Of a stretch of 64,000 nucleotides of DNA, positions 27,301-35,907 are shown one piece after another. The notes beneath the pieces are model-generated. The model saw only the letters and a list, made by a program, of their open reading frames with translations. It was not told the origin of the DNA and did no database searches. The number at the start of each line of letters is the position of its first letter. Positions within the stretch are counted from its first letter, which is position 1. The DNA is from Ancylobacter koreensis (GTDB lineage: Bacteria; Pseudomonadota; Alphaproteobacteria; Rhizobiales; Xanthobacteraceae). The position numbers and the translations under genes were made by a program. The DNA lies in NCBI RefSeq assembly GCF_023016525.1, contig NZ_JALKCG010000001.1, positions 868,001-932,000 of the forward strand, in the 5' to 3' direction.

Positions 27301-27814
27301 GGGCATTTACGGGCTCAACCGCGAGGCGCGCGAGCGCCTCCAGGCGAGCTTCATCGTCGTCGACGGCCATTTCCGGCAGCTCTTCTCGACGCTGTTCGGC
27401 GGCGGCGAGGCGCAGCTGGTGCTCACCGATTCGGACGATCCGCTGGAAGCCGGGCTCGACATCATCGCCAAGCCGCCGGGCAAGAAGCCGCAGTCGCTCT
27501 CGCTGCTGTCGGGCGGCGAGCAGGCGCTGACCGCCATGGCGCTCATCTTCGCCGTCTTCCTCACCAACCCGGCGCCGATCTGCGTGCTCGACGAGGTGGA
27601 CGCGCCGCTCGACGATTCGAATGTCGAGCGCTTCTGCAACCTTCTCGACGAGATGCGCCGGCTCACCGAGACGCGCTTCGTCACCATCACCCACAACCCG
27701 ATCACCATGAGCCGGATGAACCGGCTGTTCGGCGTGACCATGGCGGAACGGGGCGTGTCGAAGCTGGTCTCCGTCGACCTCGCCACCGCCGAGAGCTACC
27801 GCGAGGCGAGCTGA
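24362..27814 (+). CDS. smc: Chromosome segregation ATPase SMC
   Basis: A 1150-residue SMC protein that compacts and segregates chromosomes with ScpA and ScpB. Walker A is GPNGCGKS at residues 31-38; the signature LSGGEQALTAMAL and Walker B ICVLDEVDAPLDD are near residues 1050-1080. Between them are two long Ala/Glu/Arg coiled coils and a central hinge (VARGFESALGAALGDDLDAP) that is short, as in alphaproteobacteria. Start ATG 24362 is directly at the conserved MKFTRLRLVGFKTF. Divergent from the Lrp gene and followed by the ATP synthase Fo operon. Confidence 0.97.
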   Translation: MKFTRLRLVGFKTFVEPTDMLIEPGLTGVVGPNGCGKSNLVEAMRWVMGESSYKAMRAEGMDDVIFGGSTTRPSRNTAEVVLTVDNADRSAPAVFNDADFLEISRRIEREAGSSYRINGREVRARDVQILFADASSGSRSPSMVRQGQIGEIVGAKPSARRRLLEEAAGVAGLHARRQEAEMRLRAAETNLTRLEDVIGQIAGQLDALRRQSRQAVRYRVLSTDIRKGEAALLWLRWLEANGGLSEATRALDLAVREVAARTLAQGEAARAAGVAAHGLPALREADAAAAAALQRLTLARGELEREETRAGARREELDRRLTQLAGDMERERALAADAGAMLERLVEEAEELAFAQEQVAELEAEAVALREEAAARLADSERDFAEATAANAESAARRGALERALREEGERLARLQRETQALAGERRQLEEAIGAARLDERREVADMAQEAFSGAEAAALDAENAHAAARAALDQARRPLAEAERAAQRLETEARTLAKLLDVGAHRQWPPVLDSIRVARGFESALGAALGDDLDAPADAEAPVHWALVDATGDASLPEGVEALALHVEAPPELARRLAQIGVVLAHDGPRLSALLKPGQRLVSREGDLWRWDGLTAAADAPTAAARRLAERNRLADIEAELEGARAEVTIHRAALEMAEASLRAAGARENAAREGRRAALRTMEAAREELSRAERAAGEQNARLAALAANLVRLDVEREKAEAALAEASEAVAAQPPAAEGEAWLAEIRARVAQDRAVLAEVRARAEAQLREREQRARRLSAIAAERASWEGRAGGTGERVAALETRIVEAAGERDGLLDAPAHFATRRRALFDEIARAEEARRAASDALTAAESGQAETEKAARAALDALATAREESARAEARVEAARQRRQDLEREIGEVLDGNPEDAREIAGLAPDAALPAVADVETELGRLKADRERLGAVNLRAEEELTQIEGQHKGLASERDDLTEAIKRLRQGIYGLNREARERLQASFIVVDGHFRQLFSTLFGGGEAQLVLTDSDDPLEAGLDIIAKPPGKKPQSLSLLSGGEQALTAMALIFAVFLTNPAPICVLDEVDAPLDDSNVERFCNLLDEMRRLTETRFVTITHNPITMSRMNRLFGVTMAERGVSKLVSVDLATAESYREAS

Positions 27815-27822
27815 GCGCGCCC

Positions 27823-27841
27823 CCGGCCGGCCGCCGGCCGG
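27823..27841 (+). terminator. Possible GC-only hairpin after smc
   Basis: CCGGCCGG at 27823-27830 and 27834-27841 can pair across CCG. There is no T-run, and the arms are self-complementary, so it is a weak candidate for stopping smc transcription. Confidence 0.3.
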
Positions 27842-28016
27842 CTCCTCCATCCGGCGTCATGGGGCGTTCGCCGTATTCCCGCGCCGGCTCTGGCATGCCA
27901 AAAACCCGCGAGCGGCTTCCCTTGGTGCGAAACAGGGCCTCCAGCGCCTGCGACAGAGCGTCCACGTCTCCCATTTTCTGTGTCATTTCAATGACTTGAA
28001 AGATGTGTTCACATCC

Positions 28017-28045
28017 TTGACACCCCATGGGGCGAACACTATGGT
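28017..28045 (+). promoter_or_regulatory. Sigma70-type promoter of the ATP synthase Fo operon
   Basis: TTGACA (28017-28022), exactly 17 bases, then TATGGT (28040-28045). The spacer contains the palindrome CCCCATGGGG. The predicted start is about 50 bases before atpI. Confidence 0.8.
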
Positions 28046-28100
28046 GCGCCCGGCTTTGGGGGTGGAGAAATCCTTCTCCTGTCAGGCTTGAGCGTGGACG

Positions 28101-28484
28101 ATGGGCGACCGGGACAAGGCGGACGACCAGAAGAGCTCGGGGCTGCCGGAGGCCTCCGAGGCCGAGCTTTCCGGCCGGCTTCACGGCCTCGGCAGTGCGC
28201 TGGACAAGGTGCAGGCCGAGCGCAGGGCCGAAGAAAAGGCGTCCAAGGTCGTCGACCGGACGTCCTCGTCGGCCGGCATGACGCTCGCTTTCCGGCTGGG
28301 GAGCGAGTTCGTCGCAGGGGTTCTGGTCGGTGCCGGCCTCGGCTGGGGGCTCGACCGCCTTCTCGGCATCGCGCCGTGGGGAATGATCGTGTTCATGCTG
28401 CTCGGTTTCGGCGCCGGGATTGTGAACATGATGCGCGCCGCCGGCGAGGGTGGCCGCAAGACGCCGCCGAAGGGCGGCGCATAG
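28101..28484 (+). CDS. atpI: ATP synthase assembly protein AtpI
   Basis: A 127-residue protein with a charged, disordered N-terminus and two membrane helices (LAFRLGSEFVAGVLVGAGLGWGLDRL and GMIVFMLLGFGAGIVNMM). The second helix ends in the family-typical FGAGIVNMMRAA. AtpI helps assemble the c-ring and may carry cations. It is the first gene of the Fo operon, about 50 bases after a consensus-like promoter, and is followed by atpB after 119 bases. Confidence 0.93.
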   Translation: MGDRDKADDQKSSGLPEASEAELSGRLHGLGSALDKVQAERRAEEKASKVVDRTSSSAGMTLAFRLGSEFVAGVLVGAGLGWGLDRLLGIAPWGMIVFMLLGFGAGIVNMMRAAGEGGRKTPPKGGA

Positions 28485-28603
28485 GATTTTCGGCGCCGGC
28501 CCTCGTGGCGGGCGCCCGGACGACAAGGCGGCGCCGGTTCACGGTGTCTTGGAATGGGGATGCGGTGCCTGCGGGCGCCGCGTGTTGAGGGCAGCGACCG
28601 GCG

Positions 28604-29368
28604 ATGGCCAGCGGCAGCGTGATCGATCCGATCCATCAGTTCCAGATCCACAAGATCGTGGAATTGGGGCAGCCCGGCGGCATCGAGCTCGCCTTCACCA
28701 ATTCCGCCGCGTTCATGTTCGGCATCGTGGCGCTGGTGTTCTTTTTCCTCACCTTCGCCACCCGCGGGCGCACGCTGGTCCCCGGCCGGCTGCAGTCGCT
28801 GGCGGAGCTCTCCTACGAGTTCGTCGCCAACACCGTGCGCAGCTCGGCGGGCAATGAGGGGATGAAGTTCTTCCCCCTCGTCTTCTCGCTCTTCATCTTC
28901 GTGCTGACGGCGAATTTCGTGGGCATGATCCCCTATGCCTTCACCGTCACCAGCCACCTGATCGTCACCGCCGCCCTGGCGCTGCTGGTGATCCTCACGG
29001 TCATCATCTACGGCTTCGTGCGCCACGGCACCCACTTCCTGCACCTGTTCGTGCCGTCGGGCGTGCCGGCCTTCCTGCTGCCCTTCATGGTCGTGATCGA
29101 GGTCATCTCCTTCCTCTCGCGGCCGATCAGCCTCTCGCTGCGTCTGTTCGCCAACATGCTGGCCGGCCACATCGCCATGAAGGTGTTCGCCGGCTTCATC
29201 GTGATGATGACCGCCTCGGGCGTCGCCGGCTGGTTTGGCGCCGTGCTGCCGCTGGCGATGGTCGTGGCGCTCACCGCCCTCGAATTCCTGGTCGCCGCCC
29301 TGCAGGCTTACGTCTTCGCGGTGCTGACCTGCATCTATCTCAACGACGCGCTGCATCCGGGCCACTGA
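28604..29368 (+). CDS. atpB: ATP synthase Fo subunit a
   Basis: A 254-residue membrane protein forming the proton half-channels of ATP synthase. The essential Arg lies in [15 protein letters not shown], near residue 180; a second conserved stretch is [22 protein letters not shown] at the C-terminus. At least five hydrophobic helices are visible. The N-terminus [15 protein letters not shown] is the alphaproteobacterial form. It is co-directional with atpI and atpE. Confidence 0.97.
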   Translation: MASGSVIDPIHQFQIHKIVELGQPGGIELAFTNSAAFMFGIVALVFFFLTFATRGRTLVPGRLQSLAELSYEFVANTVRSSAGNEGMKFFPLVFSLFIFVLTANFVGMIPYAFTVTSHLIVTAALALLVILTVIIYGFVRHGTHFLHLFVPSGVPAFLLPFMVVIEVISFLSRPISLSLRLFANMLAGHIAMKVFAGFIVMMTASGVAGWFGAVLPLAMVVALTALEFLVAALQAYVFAVLTCIYLNDALHPGH

Positions 29369-29432
29369 TCGGCGCGTCGCGGGACCTCATCCAGCCATTC
29401 AACCAGTCTGACTAATCCAACAGGAGAAGATC

Positions 29433-29660
29433 ATGGAAGCGGAAGCCGCCAAGTTCCTCGGCGCCGGTATCGCCACGCTCGGCATGGGCCTCGCCGGCAT
29501 CGGCGTCGGCACCATCTTCGGCAACTTCCTCTCGGGCGCCCTGCGCAACCCGTCGGCGGCCGACGGCCAGTTCGCCCGCGCCTTCATCGGCGCGGCGCTC
29601 GCGGAAGGTCTCGGCATCTTCTCGCTCGTCGTCGCCCTCGTCCTGCTCTTCGTGGTCTGA
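29433..29660 (+). CDS. atpE: ATP synthase Fo subunit c
   Basis: A 75-residue two-helix proteolipid that forms the rotating c-ring. The proton-carrying Glu is residue 58 in [20 protein letters not shown]; the polar loop is [18 protein letters not shown] precedes the ATG by a few bases. The gene is 64 bases after atpB. Confidence 0.98.
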   Translation: MEAEAAKFLGAGIATLGMGLAGIGVGTIFGNFLSGALRNPSAADGQFARAFIGAALAEGLGIFSLVVALVLLFVV

Positions 29661-29743
29661 CGCTTTCCGGTCGCGGGCGCACCCTTTCGGTGCGCCCGCG
29701 CCGCGCTGAGCCGACGTCCGCATCGATCGAGGAAGCCTGAACC

Positions 29744-30352
29744 ATGTCCGAGACCCAGGGTCCGGCCGGTATCATCGTCGTCGCGCAGGCGACGCCCGCC
29801 GGCTCGCCGCCGGCGGCAAACGGCGTGGAGATTGCGGTGCCACCAGCCGAGGCGCACGGCGGCGGCTTCCCGCCCTTCGACGTCCACACCTTCCCCTCGC
29901 AGCTCATCTGGCTGGTGATCGCGTTCGGCGCGCTCTACGTGCTGATGAGCCGCGTCGCTCTGCCGCGCATCGCCAACATCCTCGAAGAGCGGCACGACCG
30001 CATCGCCGACGACATCGAGGAAGCGGGCAAGCTGAAGGCCGAGAGCGAGGCCGCGGCGGTCGCCTATGAAAAGGCGCTCGCCTCCGCCCGCAACAAGGCG
30101 CACGGCATCGCCACCGAGACGCGCGACACGCTGGCGGCCAAGGCCGAGGCGAGCCGCAAGTCGCTGGAGGCCGAGCTTTCCGCCAAGCTTCACGCGGCCG
30201 AACAGCAGATCGCGGCGACCAAGACCGCGGCGCTCACCAATGTCCGCGGCATTGCCGTCGACGCGGCCGGCGCCATCGTCCAGACGCTCGTCGGTTCCAC
30301 GCCCGCCCAGCCGGCGGTCGAGGCGGCGGTCGACGCCGCCATCAAGAACTGA
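29744..30352 (+). CDS. atpF': ATP synthase Fo subunit b'
   Basis: A 202-residue stator subunit. A long Pro/Ala-rich N-terminus precedes one membrane helix (LIWLVIAFGALYVLMSRVALPRIANIL), then an extended charged coiled coil. The longer leader and LPRIANILEERHDRIADDI mark the b' (AtpG/AtpF2) form that pairs with b as a heterodimer in alphaproteobacteria and phototrophs. The gene is followed 11 bases later by the b subunit. Confidence 0.95.
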   Translation: MSETQGPAGIIVVAQATPAGSPPAANGVEIAVPPAEAHGGGFPPFDVHTFPSQLIWLVIAFGALYVLMSRVALPRIANILEERHDRIADDIEEAGKLKAESEAAAVAYEKALASARNKAHGIATETRDTLAAKAEASRKSLEAELSAKLHAAEQQIAATKTAALTNVRGIAVDAAGAIVQTLVGSTPAQPAVEAAVDAAIKN

Positions 30353-30363
30353 GGGAGCGCACC

Positions 30364-30846
30364 GTGGGTAGCGATACTTTCTGGGTTGCCGTCGCCTTCG
30401 TCATCTTCATGGGGCTGCTGGCCAAGGCCGGCGCCTTCTCCGGCATTCTCGGCCAGCTCGACGCGCGCGGCGACCGCATCCGCAAGGAGCTGGAAGAGGC
30501 GCGCCGCCTGAAGGAAGAGGCGCAGAAGCTGGTCGCCGAATTCAAGCGCCGCCAGCGCGAGGCCGAGGAAGAGGCCGAGGCGATCGTCAGCACGGCGAAG
30601 GCCGAAGCGGAGCGTCTCGCCGCCGAGGCGAAGCAGAAGCTCGAGGACCTCATCGTCCGCCGCACCAAGATGGCCGAGCAGAAGATCGCCCAGGCCGAGG
30701 CGCAGGCGCTGGCCGAGGTGAAGGCCGCCGCCGCCGACGCAGCGGTGAAGGCTTCCGAAACCCTGCTCGCCGCGCATGTCGTCGGCGAGACCGCCGACCG
30801 GCTGCTCAACGAGGCCGTCAGCGAGGTGAAGTCGAAGCTCAACTGA
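30364..30846 (+). CDS. atpF: ATP synthase Fo subunit b
   Basis: A 160-residue stator subunit starting with GTG at 30364. One N-terminal membrane helix (FWVAVAFVIFMGLLAKAG) is followed by a long Ala/Glu/Lys coiled coil. GAGGGAGCG precedes the start. It is the last gene of the Fo operon; the F1 genes are not in the window, as usual for alphaproteobacteria. A strong terminator follows at 30871. Confidence 0.96.
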   Translation: MGSDTFWVAVAFVIFMGLLAKAGAFSGILGQLDARGDRIRKELEEARRLKEEAQKLVAEFKRRQREAEEEAEAIVSTAKAEAERLAAEAKQKLEDLIVRRTKMAEQKIAQAEAQALAEVKAAAADAAVKASETLLAAHVVGETADRLLNEAVSEVKSKLN

Positions 30847-30870
30847 GCGAGTTCGCGATACTACGCTATC

Positions 30871-30900
30871 AAAAGGCCGGGCGATGCCCGGCCTTTTTTT
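30871..30900 (+). terminator. Rho-independent terminator of the Fo operon
   Basis: AAAAGGCCGGGC (30871-30882), loop GAT, GCCCGGCCTTTT (30886-30897), then further T residues to 30900: a perfect stem with T-run. Confidence 0.95.
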
Positions 30901-30910
30901 GTGCCGACTA

Positions 30911-31279
30911 TCAGGGGCAATCATCTCGCTGAGCTGTCGATTCGCACCAACAGTCGACGTTGATTGCGCCAAACTTCTCCCGTTGAAGCGTCGGCTGTCG
31001 TCGGGCAACTTCCCATTGCCGAGCGAGGCATTTCTTGGAATGAGACCTAACGGGATTGAATTCTTGACTACGAAGATGATCGGCAAGGAGCACTGCGTCG
31101 CAGTCAGCGACGGCTAAGTGATAAGCCCCTTGCCGGAACGCTATGATCGCGTGGCTCATAGCGTTGCTTCCCCATCCGTCCAATTCCTTGCCTTGCAGTT
31201 CCTGGAAGACGGATGAAATCAAACTCTCCGCATCCGCCCTGGCCTGCTCGGTACGAATACTAGCTTCGTCAGTCCGCAT
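30911..31279 (-). CDS. Hypothetical protein in a lower-GC patch
   Basis: A frame of 122 residues from ATG 31279, preceded on the minus strand by GAAGG. It could extend to ATG 31288 or to TTG 31342. The sequence (MRTDEASIRTEQARADAESL..., DGWGSNAMSHAIIAFRQGAYHLAVADCDAVLLADHL) has a natural amino-acid composition, with an N-terminal helix and a middle resembling a small helical repeat. I know no family. GC is near 50%, clearly below the flanking genes, suggesting acquisition. It is convergent with the Fo operon across the terminator. Confidence 0.55.
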   Translation of the reverse strand: MRTDEASIRTEQARADAESLISSVFQELQGKELDGWGSNAMSHAIIAFRQGAYHLAVADCDAVLLADHLRSQEFNPVRSHSKKCLARQWEVARRQPTLQREKFGAINVDCWCESTAQRDDCP

Positions 31280-31446
31280 GCACCACATCCTTCGAGGCGC
31301 CCAAAGATGCGCGCCAAATGGGATGTCTGTAGAAGAAATCAATACTCATAGCCGATTATCATGCCCACACTCGGCTTGAGTTCGCACAGTCTTCAATTAA
31401 TCCGCTTTGCCTGAGGTTCTCGTCTAATTTGACCAGATCCCCTACG

Positions 31447-32781
31447 TCAGCTCGTCCAGCGGCGCGGGCGGTAGAAGGTGTGCTCGCCGATGCGGTCGAG
31501 CTTGCGCATCTCGCGGATCCAGTTCGGCCGCACGGAACGCGCATGATAATGCGTCGCCCGCCCGACCTTCTCGTCCCACACCCGCCCGTCGAGCATGTCG
31601 GAGGCGATCTCCTTCGCCTGGTCCCACAGGCGCGGCTCGGTCACCACGTCGCGTATGTTGTCGCAGGCGAAGGTGAACTGGCAGGCGAAGCGCCGCTTGG
31701 CGTTCTGGTAGACGGCGCGGCAGATGTCGGAGGGGTAGTAGCCCGAGAACACCCGGTTCATCACCACCTGCGCCACCGCGATCTGGCCGCGCCTGGGCTC
31801 GCCACGGCTCTCGAAATAGACCGCCTCGGCGAGGCACTTCTCGGCGCGCTCGCGCCGTTTGCCGGAAAGCCCGAGGCGCTCGGCGGGGCTCGGCCCCTCG
31901 GCGAGGCGGGCGGCGTCGCCGCTGTCGGATTTCGGCGCCGTCGTGGTGCCGCTGTCGCCCGGTGCGGCGGAGGCGGAAGGCGCGCCGGGGGAGAGGTGGA
32001 GGAAAGGCTGCGGCGGCAGCGCCGACTGGTCGAGCCCGAAGATGAAGGCGTTCTGCCGGTAGAGCGGCAGCTCGGGGTCGGTCTCGTAATAGCTGCGGCC
32101 GGGCTCGTCCTCATCCTCGTCCATGGCGGCGAGGGCGCCGTCGCCCGGCACGTTGATGTCCACGAAGGGACCCTCGGCGCCCATCGCCTGCGCGGCCTGT
32201 TCGAGCTGCGTCGGGTCGCCCGTGGGGTCGCCGGCCGGCACCGAATAGAGGCCGTTGGCCTCCACGCTCGCCATGTCGGTGGTGTCCGCCTCGTCGCTGT
32301 CCTCATAAGGGTCCGTGCCGGCGCCGGCGGTGCCGTCCATGCTACCGGTACCCATACCGAACGCCGCTGTCGTCGTCGCGCCGGCGAGGCTGGCAGTACC
32401 CGCTCCCGCGAGGTTGCCGGGGGTCATGTCGCCGGCTGTGCCGTCGAGCGGATCGGCGTCGATCGGCTCGATGGAAGCGGGGGCGAGCCGGTCCGCCTTG
32501 CCGTCGCGGTTGACGTCGACGGCAAGGGCGGCGACCGGCGGGGCGGGAATGGCCGAGCCGGACATCAGCGCCGAGGCCGAGGGCCAGACGAAGGTGGCGG
32601 CCTTCAGCGTGTGCACGGGCCCCCCGAGGATGGAGAGCCGCGCCCGCTCGGCGACGCCGGGCTGGTGGGCCATGCGGCCGAGAATGTCCTGGTAGCCGAT
32701 GGTGGCGCTGCCGCCCGCCAGCATCACCAGCAGGAGCCCACCCTTCATCCCCCAGCTTCGAACGCGCGTAGAGACCCGCAT
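31447..32781 (-). CDS. SleB/CwlJ-type cell-wall hydrolase
   Basis: A 444-residue protein from ATG 32781. An N-terminal hydrophobic segment (GMKGGLLLVMLAGGSATIGY) is a membrane anchor or signal. A long low-complexity acidic linker follows. The C-terminal Hydrolase_2 domain starts at CLAEAVYFESRGEPRRGQIAVAQVVMNRV and continues to CQFTFACD and ATHYHARSVRPNW. The Glu of AEAVYFESRG is the likely catalytic residue of this muramidase-like fold. GGAGCGGG lies before ATG 32781; a 29-residue longer frame reaches 32868. The substrate would be peptidoglycan. TTAA-containing sequence lies about 100 bases upstream (32881-32902). Confidence 0.88.
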   Translation of the reverse strand: MRVSTRVRSWGMKGGLLLVMLAGGSATIGYQDILGRMAHQPGVAERARLSILGGPVHTLKAATFVWPSASALMSGSAIPAPPVAALAVDVNRDGKADRLAPASIEPIDADPLDGTAGDMTPGNLAGAGTASLAGATTTAAFGMGTGSMDGTAGAGTDPYEDSDEADTTDMASVEANGLYSVPAGDPTGDPTQLEQAAQAMGAEGPFVDINVPGDGALAAMDEDEDEPGRSYYETDPELPLYRQNAFIFGLDQSALPPQPFLHLSPGAPSASAAPGDSGTTTAPKSDSGDAARLAEGPSPAERLGLSGKRRERAEKCLAEAVYFESRGEPRRGQIAVAQVVMNRVFSGYYPSDICRAVYQNAKRRFACQFTFACDNIRDVVTEPRLWDQAKEIASDMLDGRVWDEKVGRATHYHARSVRPNWIREMRKLDRIGEHTFYRPRRWTS

Positions 32782-32962
32782 CCCGCTCCGACGCCCACGC
32801 AAACGCAACCACACATTCTGCGGCGTGCCCTGTCGGTGACAGGCAAGGCCCGCGCGCCCCAGCACCATGGTTGTCGCAAATTAACCTTGCGCGACCGTTA
32901 ATTCCGCACCGTCAAGCGGCGGGAAGCGCGTCTTTTCCGTGGGAAGGTGCGGGTGCCGAGGT

Positions 32963-33955
32963 TCAGCGCGGCGCGGCAGCCCGGCGCAGGCGGTCGGCGA
33001 TGGCCTCGCCGAGCCCGTGGCCGGGCAGCGGCACGACGGCGATGCCGCGCGCGCCCGCGCCGTCCAGCAGGCGCAGATACGCGTAGAGATTGGCTGCCGC
33101 CTCGACGAGATCGCCCGCCGGGCTGAGGTCGCGCTGCGCCACTGCCTGCCCGAAGCCGGGCGGGCGGGCGCCGGCAAAGGTGAGCAGCGCCTCGCCCGGC
33201 CGCACCTCGCGCGCGTCCAGCCGCACCGGGACGGAGGGCGCGTAATGCGAGGCGAGCATGCCGGGCGCCAGCGGAGCGGGATCGTCGTCATCCGTGCCGG
33301 CTAACGGCGGTGCGGCGCTGTCCAGCCGCGCACCGAGCACCGCCTCGATGGCCTCGCGCGCCAGCCCGCCGGGCCGCAGCAGCACGGGGGAGGGGCCGGT
33401 GCAGTCGAGAATGGTCGATTCTACCCCGACCGCGCTGGGTCCGGCATCGAGGATGAGGTCGATGCGTCCGTCAAGATCGGCGAGCACATGCGCGGCGCTG
33501 GTCGGCGAGACGTGGCCGGAGCGGTTGGCGCTCGGCGCCGCGATGGGACGCCCGGCCGCGCGCAGCACCGCCTGCGCCACCTCATGGGCGGGCACGCGGA
33601 TGGCGACGCTGGCGAGCCCGGCACGGGCGAGCTCGCTGGTCGCCTCCGCGATGGCCGGCACCACGAGCGTCAGCGGGCCGGGCCAGAAGGCGGCGGCCAG
33701 CGCCTCGGCGGCGGGGGTGAGGCGCCCAACACCGCGCGCGGCGGCGACGTCAGGGACATGGGCGATCAGCGGGTTGAAGCTCGGCCGGCCCTTGGCGGCG
33801 TAGAGGCTGGCGACGGCGTGCGCATCGGTGGCGTCGCAGCCGAGCCCGTAGACCGTCTCGGTCGGTATCGCCACCAGCCCGCCGCCCGCGAGCAGGCGCG
33901 CAGCCTCGGCGATGCCGGCGGCGTCCGCCGCGAGCACCCGTGTCTTTCGCGTCAT
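32963..33955 (-). CDS. L-threonylcarbamoyladenylate synthase (Sua5/YrdC/TsaC type)
   Basis: A 330-residue enzyme that makes threonylcarbamoyl-AMP for the t6A37 modification of ANN-decoding tRNAs. The YrdC domain fills the first 210 residues (GGGLVAIPTETVYGLGCDATD, KGRPSFNPLIAHV, FWPGPLTLVVP, APSANRSGHVSPTSAAHV). A C-terminal Sua5 domain follows (APGMLASHYAP through LPGHGLGEAIADRLRRAA). So this is the long Sua5 form. Start ATG 33955 fits the family; no strong ribosome site is visible. Confidence 0.95.
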   Translation of the reverse strand: MTRKTRVLAADAAGIAEAARLLAGGGLVAIPTETVYGLGCDATDAHAVASLYAAKGRPSFNPLIAHVPDVAAARGVGRLTPAAEALAAAFWPGPLTLVVPAIAEATSELARAGLASVAIRVPAHEVAQAVLRAAGRPIAAPSANRSGHVSPTSAAHVLADLDGRIDLILDAGPSAVGVESTILDCTGPSPVLLRPGGLAREAIEAVLGARLDSAAPPLAGTDDDDPAPLAPGMLASHYAPSVPVRLDAREVRPGEALLTFAGARPPGFGQAVAQRDLSPAGDLVEAAANLYAYLRLLDGAGARGIAVVPLPGHGLGEAIADRLRRAAAPR

Positions 33956-34210
33956 TGCGGGCCGCTGGCTCACGCGCTTTCCCTCATCCGGCGGGCTCGG
34001 ATAGGATGTCCGCGCCGGCGGGTCAACGGCGCGCGCGCAAGCCGGGCATGAAGGACGGGCGTGAGCGTTGGGCGTGCGGGAAAACGGCGCCGAGGATGCG
34101 TGCCATGCTGGCTCCGGGTGGAAACGTGGCATATCGTCCACCATCTCACCTCCAATCAGAAGAACACGCGCCAAGAAAATGCGCTCGCCCCGATCGACCG
34201 AAGGAACGCC

Positions 34211-35140
34211 ATGACCACGCTGCTCATCGCCCACGATTCCTGTCTCGAACACCTCACCCCCTCCGGCCACCCGGAGCGACCGGATCGCGTGCGGGTGCTC
34301 AACCGGGTGTTCGAGGGCGAGGCCTTCGCGACGCTCGCCCGCGAGCAGGCCCCGGTCGCCGAACGCGCCGATATTGTGCGCGTGCATCCCGAGGATTTCG
34401 TCGCGGCGCTGGAAGAGGCGATGCCGACCGAGGGGCTGGTGCGCATCGACGGCGACACGGTGATGTCGCCGGGCACGGGCGAGGCGATCTGGCGCGGCGT
34501 CGGCGGCTCGGTGCTGGCGGTCGACGAGGTGCTGTCGGGCAAGGTGGAGAATGCCTTCGTCTCCATGCGCCCGCCCGGCCACCATGCCGAGACGCGCACG
34601 CCCATGGGCTTCTGCCTGTTCAACAACGTCGCCATCGCCGCCCGCCACGCCCAGAAGGTGCACGGCATCGGGCGCGTCGCCATCGTCGATTTCGACGTGC
34701 ATCACGGCAACGGCACGCAGGAGATCTTCTGGTCCGACCCGAGCGTGATGTACGCCTCCACCCACCAGATACCGCTGTTCCCCGGCACCGGCTCGGCCGG
34801 CGAGCGCGGCACCAGCGACAACATCGTGAACGCGCCGCTGCGCTCGGGCGACGATGGCGAGCATTTCCGCGCCGCCTTCGAGAGCCGCATCCTGCCGCGC
34901 CTCAACGCCTTCGGCCCGGAGCTGCTGATCATCTCGGCCGGCTTCGACGCCCATGCGCGCGACCCGCTCGCCAACATCAACCTGCTGGAAGACGACTTCA
35001 CCTGGGTCACGCAGCAGCTCATGGAGGTCGCCGACAAGCATTGCGGCGGCAAGATCGTCTCCGTTCTGGAGGGCGGCTACGACCTCGAAGGGCTGGCGCG
35101 CTCGGCCTCCGCTCACGTGAAGGCGCTGATGCACGGCTGA
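34211..35140 (+). CDS. Histone deacetylase-family protein
   Basis: A 309-residue zinc-dependent deacetylase fold protein (class II HDAC/acetylpolyamine amidohydrolase-like). Conserved segments are [13 protein letters not shown] near the N-terminus, MRPPGHHAE at about residue 118 with the catalytic His pair, and [13 protein letters not shown] with the zinc Asp and His. A further zinc Asp is in [14 protein letters not shown]. In bacteria the substrate may be acetylated polyamines or small molecules. AAGGA precedes the ATG. xseB follows 67 bases later. Confidence 0.95.
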   Translation: MTTLLIAHDSCLEHLTPSGHPERPDRVRVLNRVFEGEAFATLAREQAPVAERADIVRVHPEDFVAALEEAMPTEGLVRIDGDTVMSPGTGEAIWRGVGGSVLAVDEVLSGKVENAFVSMRPPGHHAETRTPMGFCLFNNVAIAARHAQKVHGIGRVAIVDFDVHHGNGTQEIFWSDPSVMYASTHQIPLFPGTGSAGERGTSDNIVNAPLRSGDDGEHFRAAFESRILPRLNAFGPELLIISAGFDAHARDPLANINLLEDDFTWVTQQLMEVADKHCGGKIVSVLEGGYDLEGLARSASAHVKALMHG

Positions 35141-35207
35141 GAACCCGCGGGGTGGGCACCGACCGCCGACGCGCTATAAGGGGCGCGACACAGGACCGGA
35201 GGATGCG

Positions 35208-35453
35208 ATGAGCGATGCGGCGGATGTGAATGCGCTGAGCTTCGAGAGGGCGCTGGCGGAGCTTGAGGCCATCGTCGGCAAGCTCGAGAAGGGCGATGTT
35301 CCGCTTGAGGAATCGATCACGCTCTACGCGCGCGGCGAGGCGCTGAAGGCGCGCTGCGACGCGCTGCTGAAGGACGCCGAGGCGCGCGTGGAAAAGATCA
35401 CGCTCAGCGCCGACGGCCGTCCGGCCGGCACCCAGCCGCTCGACGGCGAGTGA
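35208..35453 (+). CDS. xseB: Exodeoxyribonuclease VII small subunit
   Basis: An 81-residue helical protein with the family core [21 protein letters not shown] and [30 protein letters not shown]. It binds XseA to form exonuclease VII, which degrades single-stranded DNA. xseA is not in the window. GGAGG precedes the start. It lies upstream of dxs, as in many alphaproteobacteria, but several genes intervene here. Confidence 0.95.
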   Translation: MSDAADVNALSFERALAELEAIVGKLEKGDVPLEESITLYARGEALKARCDALLKDAEARVEKITLSADGRPAGTQPLDGE

Positions 35454-35481
35454 TTCTTTTTCGCGCCGCCGGCTTCCTCCC

Positions 35482-35904
35482 GTGACCGTCCGGCTGCGCG
35501 CGCATCACCTGCTCTGCCTGCTGACCTATGTCGGCAAGGGCTACACGCCCGCCTTCGTCGCCAATTACGGGCGTGTGGTGGCGCGGCTGAACGCCGGGGC
35601 GCCGGTCGTACTGGTCGAGGGGCCGGACGAGATCTGCGCCCCGATGCTGGGCGAGCCAGACTGCCATTGCCGCAATGCGAGCGTCGTCGCCCGCGACGCG
35701 CAGGCGCTGGCGGACGTCGCCGCGCTGCTTGGCCTCCATCTGTCGGCGGGGTGCGAGGTACGGCTCGACGCCGTCCGCCTCGCGACGCTGCGGGCGGCTT
35801 TCGCCGCCGGCACGATCCGCGCCGCCTGCGCGAGCTGTCAGTGGTCGGGCCTCTGCACGGGCATCGCGGCTTCCAGCTTCGCGGGTGTCCGACTGACCGG
35901 ATAG
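35482..35904 (+). CDS. DUF1284 family protein
   Basis: A 140-residue Cys-rich protein starting with GTG at 35482. The N-terminus VRLRAHHLLCLLTYVGKGY followed by TPAFVANY is diagnostic of DUF1284. Cys pairs occur at CHC (PDCHCRN) and CASCQWSGLC, suggesting an Fe-S or zinc site. Function is unknown. It is 28 bases after xseB and may be co-transcribed; the convergent DUF1272 gene overlaps its end region by only a few bases of spacing. Confidence 0.88.
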   Translation: MTVRLRAHHLLCLLTYVGKGYTPAFVANYGRVVARLNAGAPVVLVEGPDEICAPMLGEPDCHCRNASVVARDAQALADVAALLGLHLSAGCEVRLDAVRLATLRAAFAAGTIRAACASCQWSGLCTGIAASSFAGVRLTG

Positions 35905-35907
35905 CGG

